Assembly (NCBI GenBank): GCA_020851835.1 | Contig: JADZBZ010000343.1 | Span: 1 to 8,643, forward strand | DNA: 8,643 bases | Reading direction: 5' to 3' | Source of the DNA: Acidobacteriota bacterium | Lineage (GTDB): Bacteria; Acidobacteriota; Vicinamibacteria; Vicinamibacterales; UBA2999 | Part shown: one piece after another, positions 1 through 8,643 of the stretch | Layout: every line of letters starts with the position of its first letter | Position numbering within the stretch: the stretch's first letter is position 1 | Translations under genes and position numbers: made by a program | Notes under the pieces: model-generated | The model's database searches: none | Seen by the model: only the letters and a program-made list of their open reading frames with translations | Told to the model about the DNA's origin: nothing

Positions 1-518
1 ACGTACCGGCCCATCGGCGTGTTGAAGTCGCCCTTGGCGTTGAGGCGAAACAAGCCGTTGAAGCAGGTCCGATTGAGGTAAATCATCATCCCCGCCAACT
101 CGGGTCCCGGCGATTCGCCGAAGTCCGCTCTGTCTCGAACCACCGATCGACGAATTGGGTTGTAGCGATGGTCTCGGACTTCGTAGTAGAAACGTTCGCC
201 CTCTGACTTGTGCCCGGTTTCCAACCGCCGGAGGGCCGCGATGACCTGTTCGACCCTGTCTCGGACAGCGGCGTAACAGGAGATCAGGTCCGCGTTGGTG
301 TCCATCAACAGCACGCGCTTGCCTTGCAGGCGACCGCTGTTGGCGAGGTCGAAAAACACGGCACCACTCCCGAGGAAGGGCTCCGCGTACTGATCAAAGG
401 CCTGCGGGTAGAACCGACGAATCTGTGACAAGAGCTGGCGCTTGCCGCCGGCCCATTTCAGGAAGGGAGAGGCAGTGGCAGCCGGTATCTCCTCCGGGGA
501 CGCCAGTGCGCTCTTCAT
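1..518 (-). CDS. Dam-type (D12 class) DNA adenine-N6 methyltransferase, C-terminus outside window
   Basis: Transfers a methyl group from S-adenosylmethionine to the N6 of adenine in a short DNA site, GATC in the best known members. The visible 172 residues read without interruption. In order they show FLKWAGGK (19-26, motif X), PFLGSGAVFF (47-56, the SAM-binding motif I), MDTNADLI (72-79, the acidic motif after the second strand), YYEVR (111-115) and LNRTCFNGLFRLN (148-160), followed by KGDFNTPMGRY. This arrangement is diagnostic of the Dam/DpnII/T4 Dam alpha group. The catalytic DPPY motif should lie just past the window edge; family members are about 260-300 residues, so roughly a third is missing. 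The ATG at 518 is chosen because homology begins at residue 18 and codon 1 sits a normal distance before it; a GTG at 536 is an in-frame alternative. No Shine-Dalgarno is seen. GC is about 60% by hand count over bases 1-420, lower than the plus-strand genes. It may be an orphan or half of a restriction-modification pair; the window cannot tell. Confidence 0.93.
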   Translation of the reverse strand, partial: MKSALASPEEIPAATASPFLKWAGGKRQLLSQIRRFYPQAFDQYAEPFLGSGAVFFDLANSGRLQGKRVLLMDTNADLISCYAAVRDRVEQVIAALRRLETGHKSEGERFYYEVRDHRYNPIRRSVVRDRADFGESPGPELAGMMIYLNRTCFNGLFRLNAKGDFNTPMGRY

Positions 519-639
519 GCAGCGGGATCTTAGCACCCGATTTTGACAGACGAGGTCCGACTCAGGCCGCCCTCTTTGCCGCCTCAGAACACGCCCGTGG
601 CCTGGTCGCTCTAGGCAGCCGAACTCGCGCCGGTGCCGT
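519..639. other. Spacer between the zinc-ribbon gene and the methylase gene
   Basis: This 121-base gap separates two minus-strand genes. I see no reading frame of interest, no stem followed by a T-run, and no Shine-Dalgarno before the methylase ATG. Read on the minus strand, a TAAGAT hexamer lies about ten bases before that ATG. It resembles a -10 box, but no -35 box stands at the right distance, so I do not call a promoter. The two genes may be co-transcribed, although the gap is wider than in the plus-strand cluster. Confidence 0.5.
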
Positions 640-927
640 TCACGCCCCCGGCAGCCACACGATCTGCAGGCACGCCGGGCAGGCATAGGCCAGCCGCAGG
701 TCGCCGACGAACGAGACGAAGCCGCCCTCCCCCGTCGAGGCGCACGACGGGCAGATGGCCCTGGCGGGGCTGTCGACCGTGGCAATGCGCAGCGGTTGCC
801 CGGTACCGGGATCGGGAATGCTGGCCGGCAGTGCCTCGCGCCGAACCAGCGAGGGCAGGCCGGCGTTGGTGGTCTCGGGTACGAACAGGCCGAAGAATCG
901 ATCGGTGTGCGAGGAAGTGGGCGGCAT
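640..927 (-). CDS. Small zinc-ribbon protein of unknown function
   Basis: A 95-residue protein that I do not recognise by name. Residues 59-62 (CPSC) and 83-86 (CPAC) form two CxxC knuckles 20 residues apart, the usual geometry of a zinc ribbon, and the chain ends soon after with QIVWLPGA. The N-terminal half is proline-rich and not obviously structured. There is no signal peptide or membrane segment, so a cytoplasmic nucleic-acid-binding, protein-binding or purely structural zinc site is possible; the actual role is unknown. The ATG at 927 is preferred; a GTG seven codons upstream (948) is an alternative, and neither has a clear Shine-Dalgarno. Two overlapping reading frames cover the same bases, but only this one has paired cysteines with sensible spacing. 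It lies upstream of the methylase gene on the same strand, 121 bases away, so a shared transcript is possible. Confidence 0.68.
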   Translation of the reverse strand: MPPTSSHTDRFFGLFVPETTNAGLPSLVRREALPASIPDPGTGQPLRIATVDSPARAICPSCASTGEGGFVSFVGDLRLAYACPACLQIVWLPGA

Positions 928-1048
928 GGAACCGCGAGATGCTACCACGCCGTCGAGGGCGTCGCAACGGCGCGGGCCATGAGCAGGGTGATGCCCAAGC
1001 GGCCCGGAATCATGTTACGCTGAGTCGGAGGTTCCGGCCCACCCGAAC
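928..1048. other. Divergent spacer between the zinc-ribbon gene and tRNA-Leu
   Basis: The minus-strand zinc-ribbon gene and the plus-strand tRNA gene diverge from this 121-base region, so it should hold promoters for both directions. Only one candidate is visible, the plus-strand extended -10 described separately. On the minus strand I see no paired -35 and -10 boxes. No repeat or reading frame stands out. Confidence 0.5.
1013..1021 (+). promoter_or_regulatory. Possible extended -10 promoter for tRNA-Leu
   Basis: The bases TG at 1013-1014, one spacer base, then TACGCT at 1016-1021 match the extended -10 pattern TGnTAnnnT of housekeeping sigma factors. Transcription would begin near 1028, about 20 bases before the mature tRNA 5' end, a reasonable leader. 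No good -35 hexamer is present 17 bases upstream (993-998 reads gcccaa), which extended -10 promoters can tolerate. Such a short motif can occur by chance in this sequence, so the call is tentative. Confidence 0.3.
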
Positions 1049-1135
1049 GCGAAAGTGGCGGAACTGGCAGACGCGCCGGACTTAGGATCCGGTAGCCGCA
1101 AGGCTTTGGGGGTTCGACTCCCCCCTTTCGCACCA
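1049..1135 (+). tRNA. tRNA-Leu, anticodon UAG
   Basis: A complete cloverleaf with a long variable arm. The acceptor stem GCGAAAG (1049-1055) pairs perfectly with CTTTCGC (1125-1131), followed by discriminator A (1132) and an encoded CCA (1133-1135). The D stem is GCG (1058-1060) with CGC (1072-1074). The anticodon stem CCGGA (1076-1080) pairs with TCCGG (1088-1092) around the loop CTTAGGA, giving anticodon TAG at 1083-1085. The variable arm (1093-1107) folds as AGCC-GCAA-GGCT, as expected for a class II tRNA. The T stem is GGGGG (1108-1112) with CCCCC (1120-1124) around TTCGACT. A34 to G36 as UAG reads CUA and, by wobble, other CUN codons. It lies 136 bases before tig with no terminator between; a tRNA-Leu next to tig also occurs in other bacteria such as pseudomonads. 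Confidence 0.98.
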
Positions 1136-1271
1136 CCTTCGCTCGCCGCGGTCCGGTCCGGGACATATCGGGACGGAAGCAAGCTTCGGGTGGCAAGCCT
1201 CGCGAAGGCTGGCCGCCGGAGCCTGGGCGAAAACGGCCCCAACGACGCAAGACCCACCACCCCACACACGC
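1136..1271 (+). other. Spacer between tRNA-Leu and tig with an imperfect hairpin
   Basis: At 1192-1214 GGC-A-AGCCT, loop CGCGA, then AGGCT-G-GCC form eight base pairs with one A-G mismatch. No T-run follows, so this is not a standard intrinsic terminator. CCTTCGC directly after the tRNA (1136-1142) is the exact reverse complement of GCGAAGG at 1202-1208. The last 20 bases before the tig start are C and A rich and contain no Shine-Dalgarno. The region may serve as the tRNA 3' trailer and tig leader on one transcript. Open frames that cross it are continuations of a frame read through the tRNA and are not genes. Confidence 0.45.
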
Positions 1272-2558
1272 ATGAAGAGCGAATTGGTTGACGTCAGCGA
1301 GACGCGCAGGAATCTCGTCGTCGAAATTGCCCCGGACCTGGTAGACGCCGAGATCGCCCGAGTGGCCGCCCGCTACAGCAAGTCGGTGCGGCTGCCGGGC
1401 TTTCGCCCCGGCAAGGTGCCGGCCAAGGTCGTGCGACAGCGCTTCCGTGGACAAATTCTGCACGACGTCGCCGAACACCTAGTGGCGCACGCCGTCGAGG
1501 ACGCGCTCGGCGAGCGCGGGGTCGAGCCCATCGAGTCGCCGGACATTCGGGATCTGGTCGTCAACGAAGGCCAGCCCCTGACCTTCACGGCCAGCTTCGA
1601 CGTCGTCCCGGAGTTCGACCCCGGCGACCTGACGACCATCGAGCTGCGAAAACCGCCGGTGGTGGTGGACGACGAGGCCGTGGACCAGGCGCTCGAGCGG
1701 TTGCGCCAGCGGGCCGCGCGATTCGAGCCGGCCGAGGAGGCCGTCCTGAGTGAGGGACATACGGCCGTGGTGGATCTGGTGCGCCAGACGATGACGGAAG
1801 GCGAGACCGCCGAGCCCGACCGGCACGAACAGGTGCCCGTCGAGATGGGCTCATCGACCAACCCCCCGGGATTCGACGATCGGGTCACGGGCATGGCGGT
1901 GGGCGACACGCGTCAATTCCAGTTGACCTACCCGAACGACCATGGCGTAGCCGAACTCGCCGGGAGCACAGTGGACTTCACGGTGAGCTTGAAGGAACTG
2001 AAGCGGCGGGTCGTGCCCGCCCTCGACGATGAGTTCGCCAAGGACCTGGGCGAGTTCGAGTCGCTCGATGCACTGAAGGCGCGTGTGCGGGCCGACCTGG
2101 AAGCGGAGGCCGCCGAAGCGGGCGAGCGCCAGCTTCGCCACGACCTGCTGGCCAAGCTCGCCGAGCGTGTGCCGTTCGCCGTGCCACCGATGCTGGTGGA
2201 CCGCGAGATGGACCGGCGCGTGCAGGAGTTCGCCCGCCGGCTGATCGACCAGCGCATCGACCCGCGGCAGACCAACATCGACTGGGCGGCGTTCCGGCAG
2301 GGGCAACTCGAGCCGGCCACCGACTCGGTGAAGTCGGCCATCGCGCTCGACCAGATTGCCCGGCGGGCGGCCATCACGGTGACCGAGGCCGACCTCGAGG
2401 GCGAGTTCGAGAAGTTCGCGGCGAGCACGGGACGGTCGGCGGCGGCCATCCGGGCGCGCCTGCAGCAGGACGGTGAGCTGCCGCGGCTGGCGGCCGGGCT
2501 CCGGCGCGAAAAGGCCGTGGCCTCGGCCTTGGGTAAAGCTAGGATTGTGACGATATAG
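1272..2558 (+). CDS. tig: Trigger factor, ribosome-associated chaperone and peptidyl-prolyl isomerase
   Basis: Binds the large ribosomal subunit beside the exit tunnel and shields nascent chains; its middle domain has FKBP-type prolyl isomerase activity. The protein has 428 residues, close to the 432 of E. coli. The N-terminal ribosome-binding domain carries the signature LPGFRPGKVP at 41-50, whose GFRPG loop contacts ribosomal protein L23. The isomerase domain is about residues 160-245 (PPGFDDRVTGMAVGD at 198-212, TYPNDHGVAELAG at 219-231). The rest, from VPALDDEFAKDLGEF at 248-262 to the end, is the alpha-helical substrate-cradling domain. The ATG at 1272 gives the standard N-terminus (MKSELVDVSETRRNL) although no Shine-Dalgarno precedes it. 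It leads the protease cluster, 76 bases before clpP, the classic order in many bacteria. Confidence 0.97.
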   Translation: MKSELVDVSETRRNLVVEIAPDLVDAEIARVAARYSKSVRLPGFRPGKVPAKVVRQRFRGQILHDVAEHLVAHAVEDALGERGVEPIESPDIRDLVVNEGQPLTFTASFDVVPEFDPGDLTTIELRKPPVVVDDEAVDQALERLRQRAARFEPAEEAVLSEGHTAVVDLVRQTMTEGETAEPDRHEQVPVEMGSSTNPPGFDDRVTGMAVGDTRQFQLTYPNDHGVAELAGSTVDFTVSLKELKRRVVPALDDEFAKDLGEFESLDALKARVRADLEAEAAEAGERQLRHDLLAKLAERVPFAVPPMLVDREMDRRVQEFARRLIDQRIDPRQTNIDWAAFRQGQLEPATDSVKSAIALDQIARRAAITVTEADLEGEFEKFAASTGRSAAAIRARLQQDGELPRLAAGLRREKAVASALGKARIVTI

Positions 2559-2578
2559 GGAACTGGACAGGGAACTGG
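2558..2578 (+). repeat. Two tandem copies of a 12-base unit after the tig stop
   Basis: GGGAACTGG occurs at 2558-2566 and again at 2570-2578, giving a direct repeat of period 12 (GGGAACTGGACA, then GGGAACTGGGCC). The first copy begins with the last base of the tig stop codon. It has no dyad symmetry, so it is not a terminator stem. Short G-rich tandem words of this kind are typical of non-coding spacers in some GC-rich genomes; whether this one is functional is unknown. Confidence 0.75.
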
Positions 2579-2634
2579 GCCACCTCGGCCGTCCGTCCGG
2601 GTGCAGCGTTCGCGATTACAAATCGGAAATCAGC

Positions 2635-3243
2635 ATGAGATACGGCGTCCCACAGAACACTCTCGTTCCGATGGTGGTCGAGCAGACCAACCGCGGCGAG
2701 CGCGCGTACGACATCTTCTCGCGGCTGCTCAAGGACAACATCATCTTCATCGGGACGCCCATCGACGATACGGTGGCGAACCTGGCGATTGCCCAGATGT
2801 TGTTCCTGGAGGCCGAGGACCCGGACAAGGACATCCTGCTGTACATCAACAGCCCGGGCGGCTCCATCACCGCCGGCTTCGCGATCTACGACACGATGCA
2901 GTTCATCCGGCCCCACGTGCAGACCTACTGCATCGGCCAGGCCGCGTCGATTGCGGCGGTGCTGCTCGCGGCCGGCGAGAAGGGCAAGCGCTTCTCGCTG
3001 CCCAATTCCCGCATCCTCATCCATCAACCCTGGATGAGCGGACTGGGCGGCCAGGCCACCGATATCGATCTGGCGGCGAAGGAAATCCTGCGCATGCGCG
3101 CGCGCATCAACGAGATTCTGGTGAAGCACACGAGCCAGGATCCGAAGCGCATTCAGGACGACACCGAGCGCGACTACATCATGTCGGCCGAGCAGGGCAA
3201 GGACTACGGAATTATTGACGATGTCATTCGGAAACGGGTGTAG
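2635..3243 (+). CDS. clpP: ATP-dependent Clp protease proteolytic subunit
   Basis: The serine peptidase that forms the tetradecameric barrel into which ClpX threads unfolded substrates. The 202 residues align across the whole family. The catalytic triad is Ser105 (in GQAASIAA), His130 (in LIHQP) and Asp180 (in DDTERD), with spacings matching well-studied ClpPs. The oxyanion-loop motif INSPGGS (71-77) and the N-terminal block VPMVVEQTNRGERAYD are intact. The ATG at 2635 places 12 residues before VPMVV, as expected for the axial loop and any short propeptide; GGA seven bases upstream may act as a weak Shine-Dalgarno. An ATG-initiated frame at 2601 is out of phase and is a shadow. A minor oddity is Ile-Ala after the catalytic serine, where Met-Gly is most common. 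It lies 18 bases before clpX. Confidence 0.98.
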   Translation: MRYGVPQNTLVPMVVEQTNRGERAYDIFSRLLKDNIIFIGTPIDDTVANLAIAQMLFLEAEDPDKDILLYINSPGGSITAGFAIYDTMQFIRPHVQTYCIGQAASIAAVLLAAGEKGKRFSLPNSRILIHQPWMSGLGGQATDIDLAAKEILRMRARINEILVKHTSQDPKRIQDDTERDYIMSAEQGKDYGIIDDVIRKRV

Positions 3244-3261
3244 TCTGGGGGTATCGGCCCA

Positions 3262-4512
<1,251 letters not shown>

Positions 4513-4557
4513 CTCGTCTGCGGGTGGCCGCCCGCCGGGTATCGATCAAAACGCATC
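4513..4557 (+). other. clpX-lon spacer with a short GC stem
   Basis: GCGGG at 4520-4524 can pair with CCCGC at 4531-4535 around a six-base loop. No T-run follows, so it should not terminate transcription; it may only slow decay of the transcript or be a chance stem in GC-rich DNA. The bases just before the lon ATG are A-rich (atcaaaacgcatc) and lack a Shine-Dalgarno. Confidence 0.35.
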
Positions 4558-6942
<2,385 letters not shown>

Positions 6943-6945
6943 TGT

Positions 6946-6976
6946 CTCGAGGGGCTTGAGGCTCGAGGTCTTGGGG
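6946..6976 (+). repeat. Degenerate heptamer array, consensus CTYGRGG
   Basis: Four units follow the lon stop codon: CTCGAGG (6946-6952), CTTGAGG (6955-6961), CTCGAGG (6962-6968) and CTTGGGG (6970-6976), spaced by two, zero and one bases. The two CTCGAG hexamers (6946-6951 and 6962-6967) can also pair with each other as a six-base-pair stem over a ten-base loop. Only a short TTT (6978-6980) follows, so at best this is a weak terminator. The repeat is confined to the spacer. Its role, if any, is unknown. Confidence 0.65.
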
Positions 6977-6981
6977 CTTTC

Positions 6982-7012
6982 ATCCGGCATCCGTGCCATC
7001 TGTGTATCTGCG
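6982..7012 (+). repeat. Degenerate ATCYGYG short-repeat array before engB
   Basis: Four related words run up to the engB start: ATCCGG (6982-6987), ATCCGTG (6989-6995), ATCTGTG (6998-7004) and ATCTGCG (7006-7012), at steps of seven, nine and eight bases. From memory, similar ATCCGTG/ATCTGTG strings recur in spacers of many GC-rich genomes, but that is not tested here. The array occupies the place where a Shine-Dalgarno for engB would be expected. It is distinct in sequence from the heptamers just upstream. Confidence 0.6.
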
Positions 7013-7022
7013 GCCCTGGTGA

Positions 7023-7622
7023 GTGCGGATCACCTCTGAGTTCGTCACCAGCGCCGCCGCCGCCGCAGGGTTCCCAAAGGAACGCCTGCCCGAGCTGGCC
7101 ATGGTGGGTCGCTCGAACGTGGGCAAATCGAGCCTGATCAACGCCTTGCTCCGCCGGCCGCTGGCCCGGACGAGCGCCGCGCCCGGCAAGACGCGGCTGG
7201 CCAATTTCTTCCGTGTGCAGGCACCGGGAATCCCGCCGTTTTTTCTGGTGGATCTGCCCGGCTACGGGTACGCCCGGGGAGGACAAGCCGCGCGCGAGAC
7301 GTTCGACCGCCTCGCGGCCGACTACTTCGCCGCGGGCCGTGGCGCCACCTTGCTGCTGGTGGACAGCCGGCATCCCGGGCTCGATCCCGACGTCGGTGCG
7401 TGGATGTGGTTGGTGGACCACGGCGTGACCTGCCGCGTCGTGGCCACGAAGGTGGACAAGCTGACGCAGGCCGAGCGCCGGCGTCATCTCGCCGAGCTCG
7501 AACGTCGGTATTCAGGTCCGGTTACGGCCGTGTCGGCCCAGACCGGTGAAGGACTGGAAGCACTGTGGACACAGATCGCAAGGCTGCTCCAGCAGCCGCC
7601 AACAGCCCCAACGGCGCCGTGA
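7023..7622 (+). CDS. engB: Ribosome biogenesis GTPase EngB/YihA/YsxC
   Basis: A TRAFAC-class GTPase needed for late assembly of the 50S ribosomal subunit. The 199 residues match the family length. G1 is GRSNVGKS (29-36), the switch I region carries ART and PGKT (48-57), G3 is DLPG within VDLPGYGYA (76-83), G4 is TKVDK (142-146) and G5 is SAQTGEG (171-177). The DLPGYGYA and PGKT motifs separate EngB from other small GTPases such as Era or EngA. Start is the GTG at 7023; a stop codon (TGA, 7020-7022) immediately precedes it in frame, and it yields the typical N-terminus ITSEFVTSA. No Shine-Dalgarno is visible. Eighty bases separate it from lon, and its stop overlaps the preferred rho start by four bases. 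Confidence 0.95.
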   Translation: MRITSEFVTSAAAAAGFPKERLPELAMVGRSNVGKSSLINALLRRPLARTSAAPGKTRLANFFRVQAPGIPPFFLVDLPGYGYARGGQAARETFDRLAADYFAAGRGATLLLVDSRHPGLDPDVGAWMWLVDHGVTCRVVATKVDKLTQAERRRHLAELERRYSGPVTAVSAQTGEGLEALWTQIARLLQQPPTAPTAP

Positions 7623-8643
7623 CCGCCGAGCCGGCCACGCTCGACCTCTCCGCCCTCAAGGAGCTGAGCGTGGTCGAACTCACGCGGGTCGCCCGCGAGC
7701 TCGACATCCCCCACGCGACCGGCCTCCGCACGCAGGAGCTGATCTTCGAGATCCTCCGGGCACGCGCCGCCAAGGCGGGTCACATCTTCTCGGAAGGCGT
7801 GCTCGAGGTGCTCCCCGACGGGTTCGGGTTCCTGCGGGCGCCCGACTACAACTACCTGGCCGGACCCGATGACATCTACGTGTCGCCGTCGCAGATCCGG
7901 AAGTTCGATCTCCACACCGGCGACACGGTGTCCGGCCAGATCCGGACGCCGAAAGAGGGCGAACGCTACTTCGCGCTCATCAAGGTGGAGGCCGTCAACT
8001 TCGAGCCCCCGCTGCGCGGACGCGAGCGCGTGTTCTTCGAGAATCTGACGGCGCTCTACCCGCAGGAACACATCCGGCTCGAGGCCGATCCGGAGAACCT
8101 GTCCACCCGCGTCATGGACATGATGACACCGCTCGGCAAGGGCCAGCGCGGTCTGATCGTCTCGCCGCCGCGCACCGGCAAGACCATGCTGATGCAGGCG
8201 ATGGCCAATGCGATCACGACCAACCACCCGGAGGTGTACCTCATCGTGCTGCTCATCGACGAGCGGCCTGAGGAGGTCACCGACATGCAGCGCTCGGTGC
8301 GGGGTGAAGTCATCGCGTCCACGTTCGACGAACCCGCGCAGCGCCACGTCCAGGTGGCCGAGATGGTCATCGAGAAGGCCAAGCGCCTGGTGGAGCACCG
8401 CAAAGACGTCGTGATCCTGCTCGACTCGATTACGCGCCTGGCCCGCGCCTACAACACCGTCGCACCCACCTCGGGCAAGATCCTCTCGGGCGGCGTGGAC
8501 AGCAACGCCCTGCAGCGGCCCAAGCGCTTCTTCGGCGCCGCGCGCAACATCGAACAGGGCGGCTCGCTCACCATCGTGGCCACGGCGCTGGTCGATACCG
8601 GCTCGCGCATGGACGAGGTCATCTTCGAGGAGTTCAAGGGCAC
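7619..8643 (+). CDS. rho: Transcription termination factor Rho, C-terminus outside window
   Basis: Hexameric RNA helicase that loads on C-rich unstructured RNA and ends transcription. The 341 visible residues read in one frame to the window edge; E. coli Rho has 419, so about 80 are missing. The N-terminal helical domain (LKELSVVELTRVARELDI) leads into the cold-shock-like RNA-binding domain with RNP1 DGFGFLR (67-73) and the YNYLAGPDDIYVSPSQIR block. The ATPase domain shows Walker A PPRTGKT (183-189), LLIDERPEEVTDMQR, Walker B VILLDS with Asp269, and GSLTIVATALVDTGS. Walker A has Arg-Thr where E. coli has Lys-Ala. Start choice is open: the GTG at 7619 overlaps the engB stop as GTGA, a form favouring coupled translation, and puts the helical domain near residue 10; a GTG at 7565, preceded by AAGGA and GGAAG, would add 18 residues rich in Ala and Pro. 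The in-frame stop at 7547 limits further extension. Confidence 0.95.
   Translation, partial: MTAEPATLDLSALKELSVVELTRVARELDIPHATGLRTQELIFEILRARAAKAGHIFSEGVLEVLPDGFGFLRAPDYNYLAGPDDIYVSPSQIRKFDLHTGDTVSGQIRTPKEGERYFALIKVEAVNFEPPLRGRERVFFENLTALYPQEHIRLEADPENLSTRVMDMMTPLGKGQRGLIVSPPRTGKTMLMQAMANAITTNHPEVYLIVLLIDERPEEVTDMQRSVRGEVIASTFDEPAQRHVQVAEMVIEKAKRLVEHRKDVVILLDSITRLARAYNTVAPTSGKILSGGVDSNALQRPKRFFGAARNIEQGGSLTIVATALVDTGSRMDEVIFEEFKG

Noticed and set aside
611..967. Alternative minus-strand frame overlapping the zinc-ribbon gene
   Set aside because: Arg- and His-rich with no motif, while the overlapping frame has two properly spaced CxxC pairs.
1176..1187. GAAGC-AA-GCTTC inverted repeat as a hairpin or operator
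   Set aside because: The loop would be two bases, and the dyad is too short to stand out from chance.
1015..1269. Minus-strand open frames across the tRNA, with GGSRTPKALRLPDPKSG-like text
   Set aside because: These are antisense translations of the tRNA, also a common spurious annotation.
1055..1291. Plus-strand open frame beginning MAELADAPDLGSGSRKALG
   Set aside because: It is a translation of the tRNA-Leu itself, a well-known kind of false gene call. The tRNA fold is complete.
4520..4535. GC stem between clpX and lon as an intrinsic terminator
   Set aside because: Only five base pairs and no T-run after it.
7484..8398. 304-codon open frame on the minus strand opposite rho
   Set aside because: Antisense shadow of rho; no motif, and rho reads intact on the other strand.

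Overview
This window is a GC-rich bacterial housekeeping locus. Its core is a same-strand run tig-clpP-clpX-lon-engB-rho, preceded by a tRNA-Leu gene. On the left edge two genes point the other way: a Dam-type DNA adenine methylase and a small zinc-ribbon protein. GC is near 68% in sampled lon sequence, and the ClpP, ClpX, Lon and Rho proteins are of ordinary bacterial type. The gene order and the style of the intergenic short repeats suggest an uncultured Acidobacteriota (perhaps Vicinamibacteria) or a deltaproteobacterial relative. That placement is an inference, not something the sequence proves.

Layout. Bases 1-518 (minus strand) hold the N-terminal 172 residues of a D12-class adenine methylase whose C-terminus lies beyond the window. 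Bases 640-927 (minus) encode a 95-residue protein with two CxxC pairs. Bases 928-1048 are a divergent spacer with a possible tRNA promoter. Bases 1049-1135 are a complete tRNA-Leu(UAG) with encoded CCA. After a 136-base spacer come tig (1272-2558), clpP (2635-3243), clpX (3262-4512), lon (4558-6942), engB (7023-7622) and rho (from 7619, cut by the right edge). Spacers are short (18 to 80 bases), engB and rho overlap, and no convincing intrinsic terminator is visible between tig and rho, so at least partial co-transcription is likely.

How the genes work together. Trigger factor receives nascent chains at the ribosome exit tunnel. ClpX unfolds substrates and feeds them into ClpP. Lon is the second ATP-dependent protease. 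EngB helps assemble the large ribosomal subunit, and Rho ends transcription, especially where it is uncoupled from translation. The locus thus links protein folding, protein turnover, ribosome assembly and transcription termination.

I found no convincing new biological system. The items most worth a second look are the lower-GC methylase and its zinc-ribbon neighbour, the degenerate short-repeat arrays between lon and engB, the 12-base tandem repeat after tig, and the near absence of Shine-Dalgarno sequences before the start codons.
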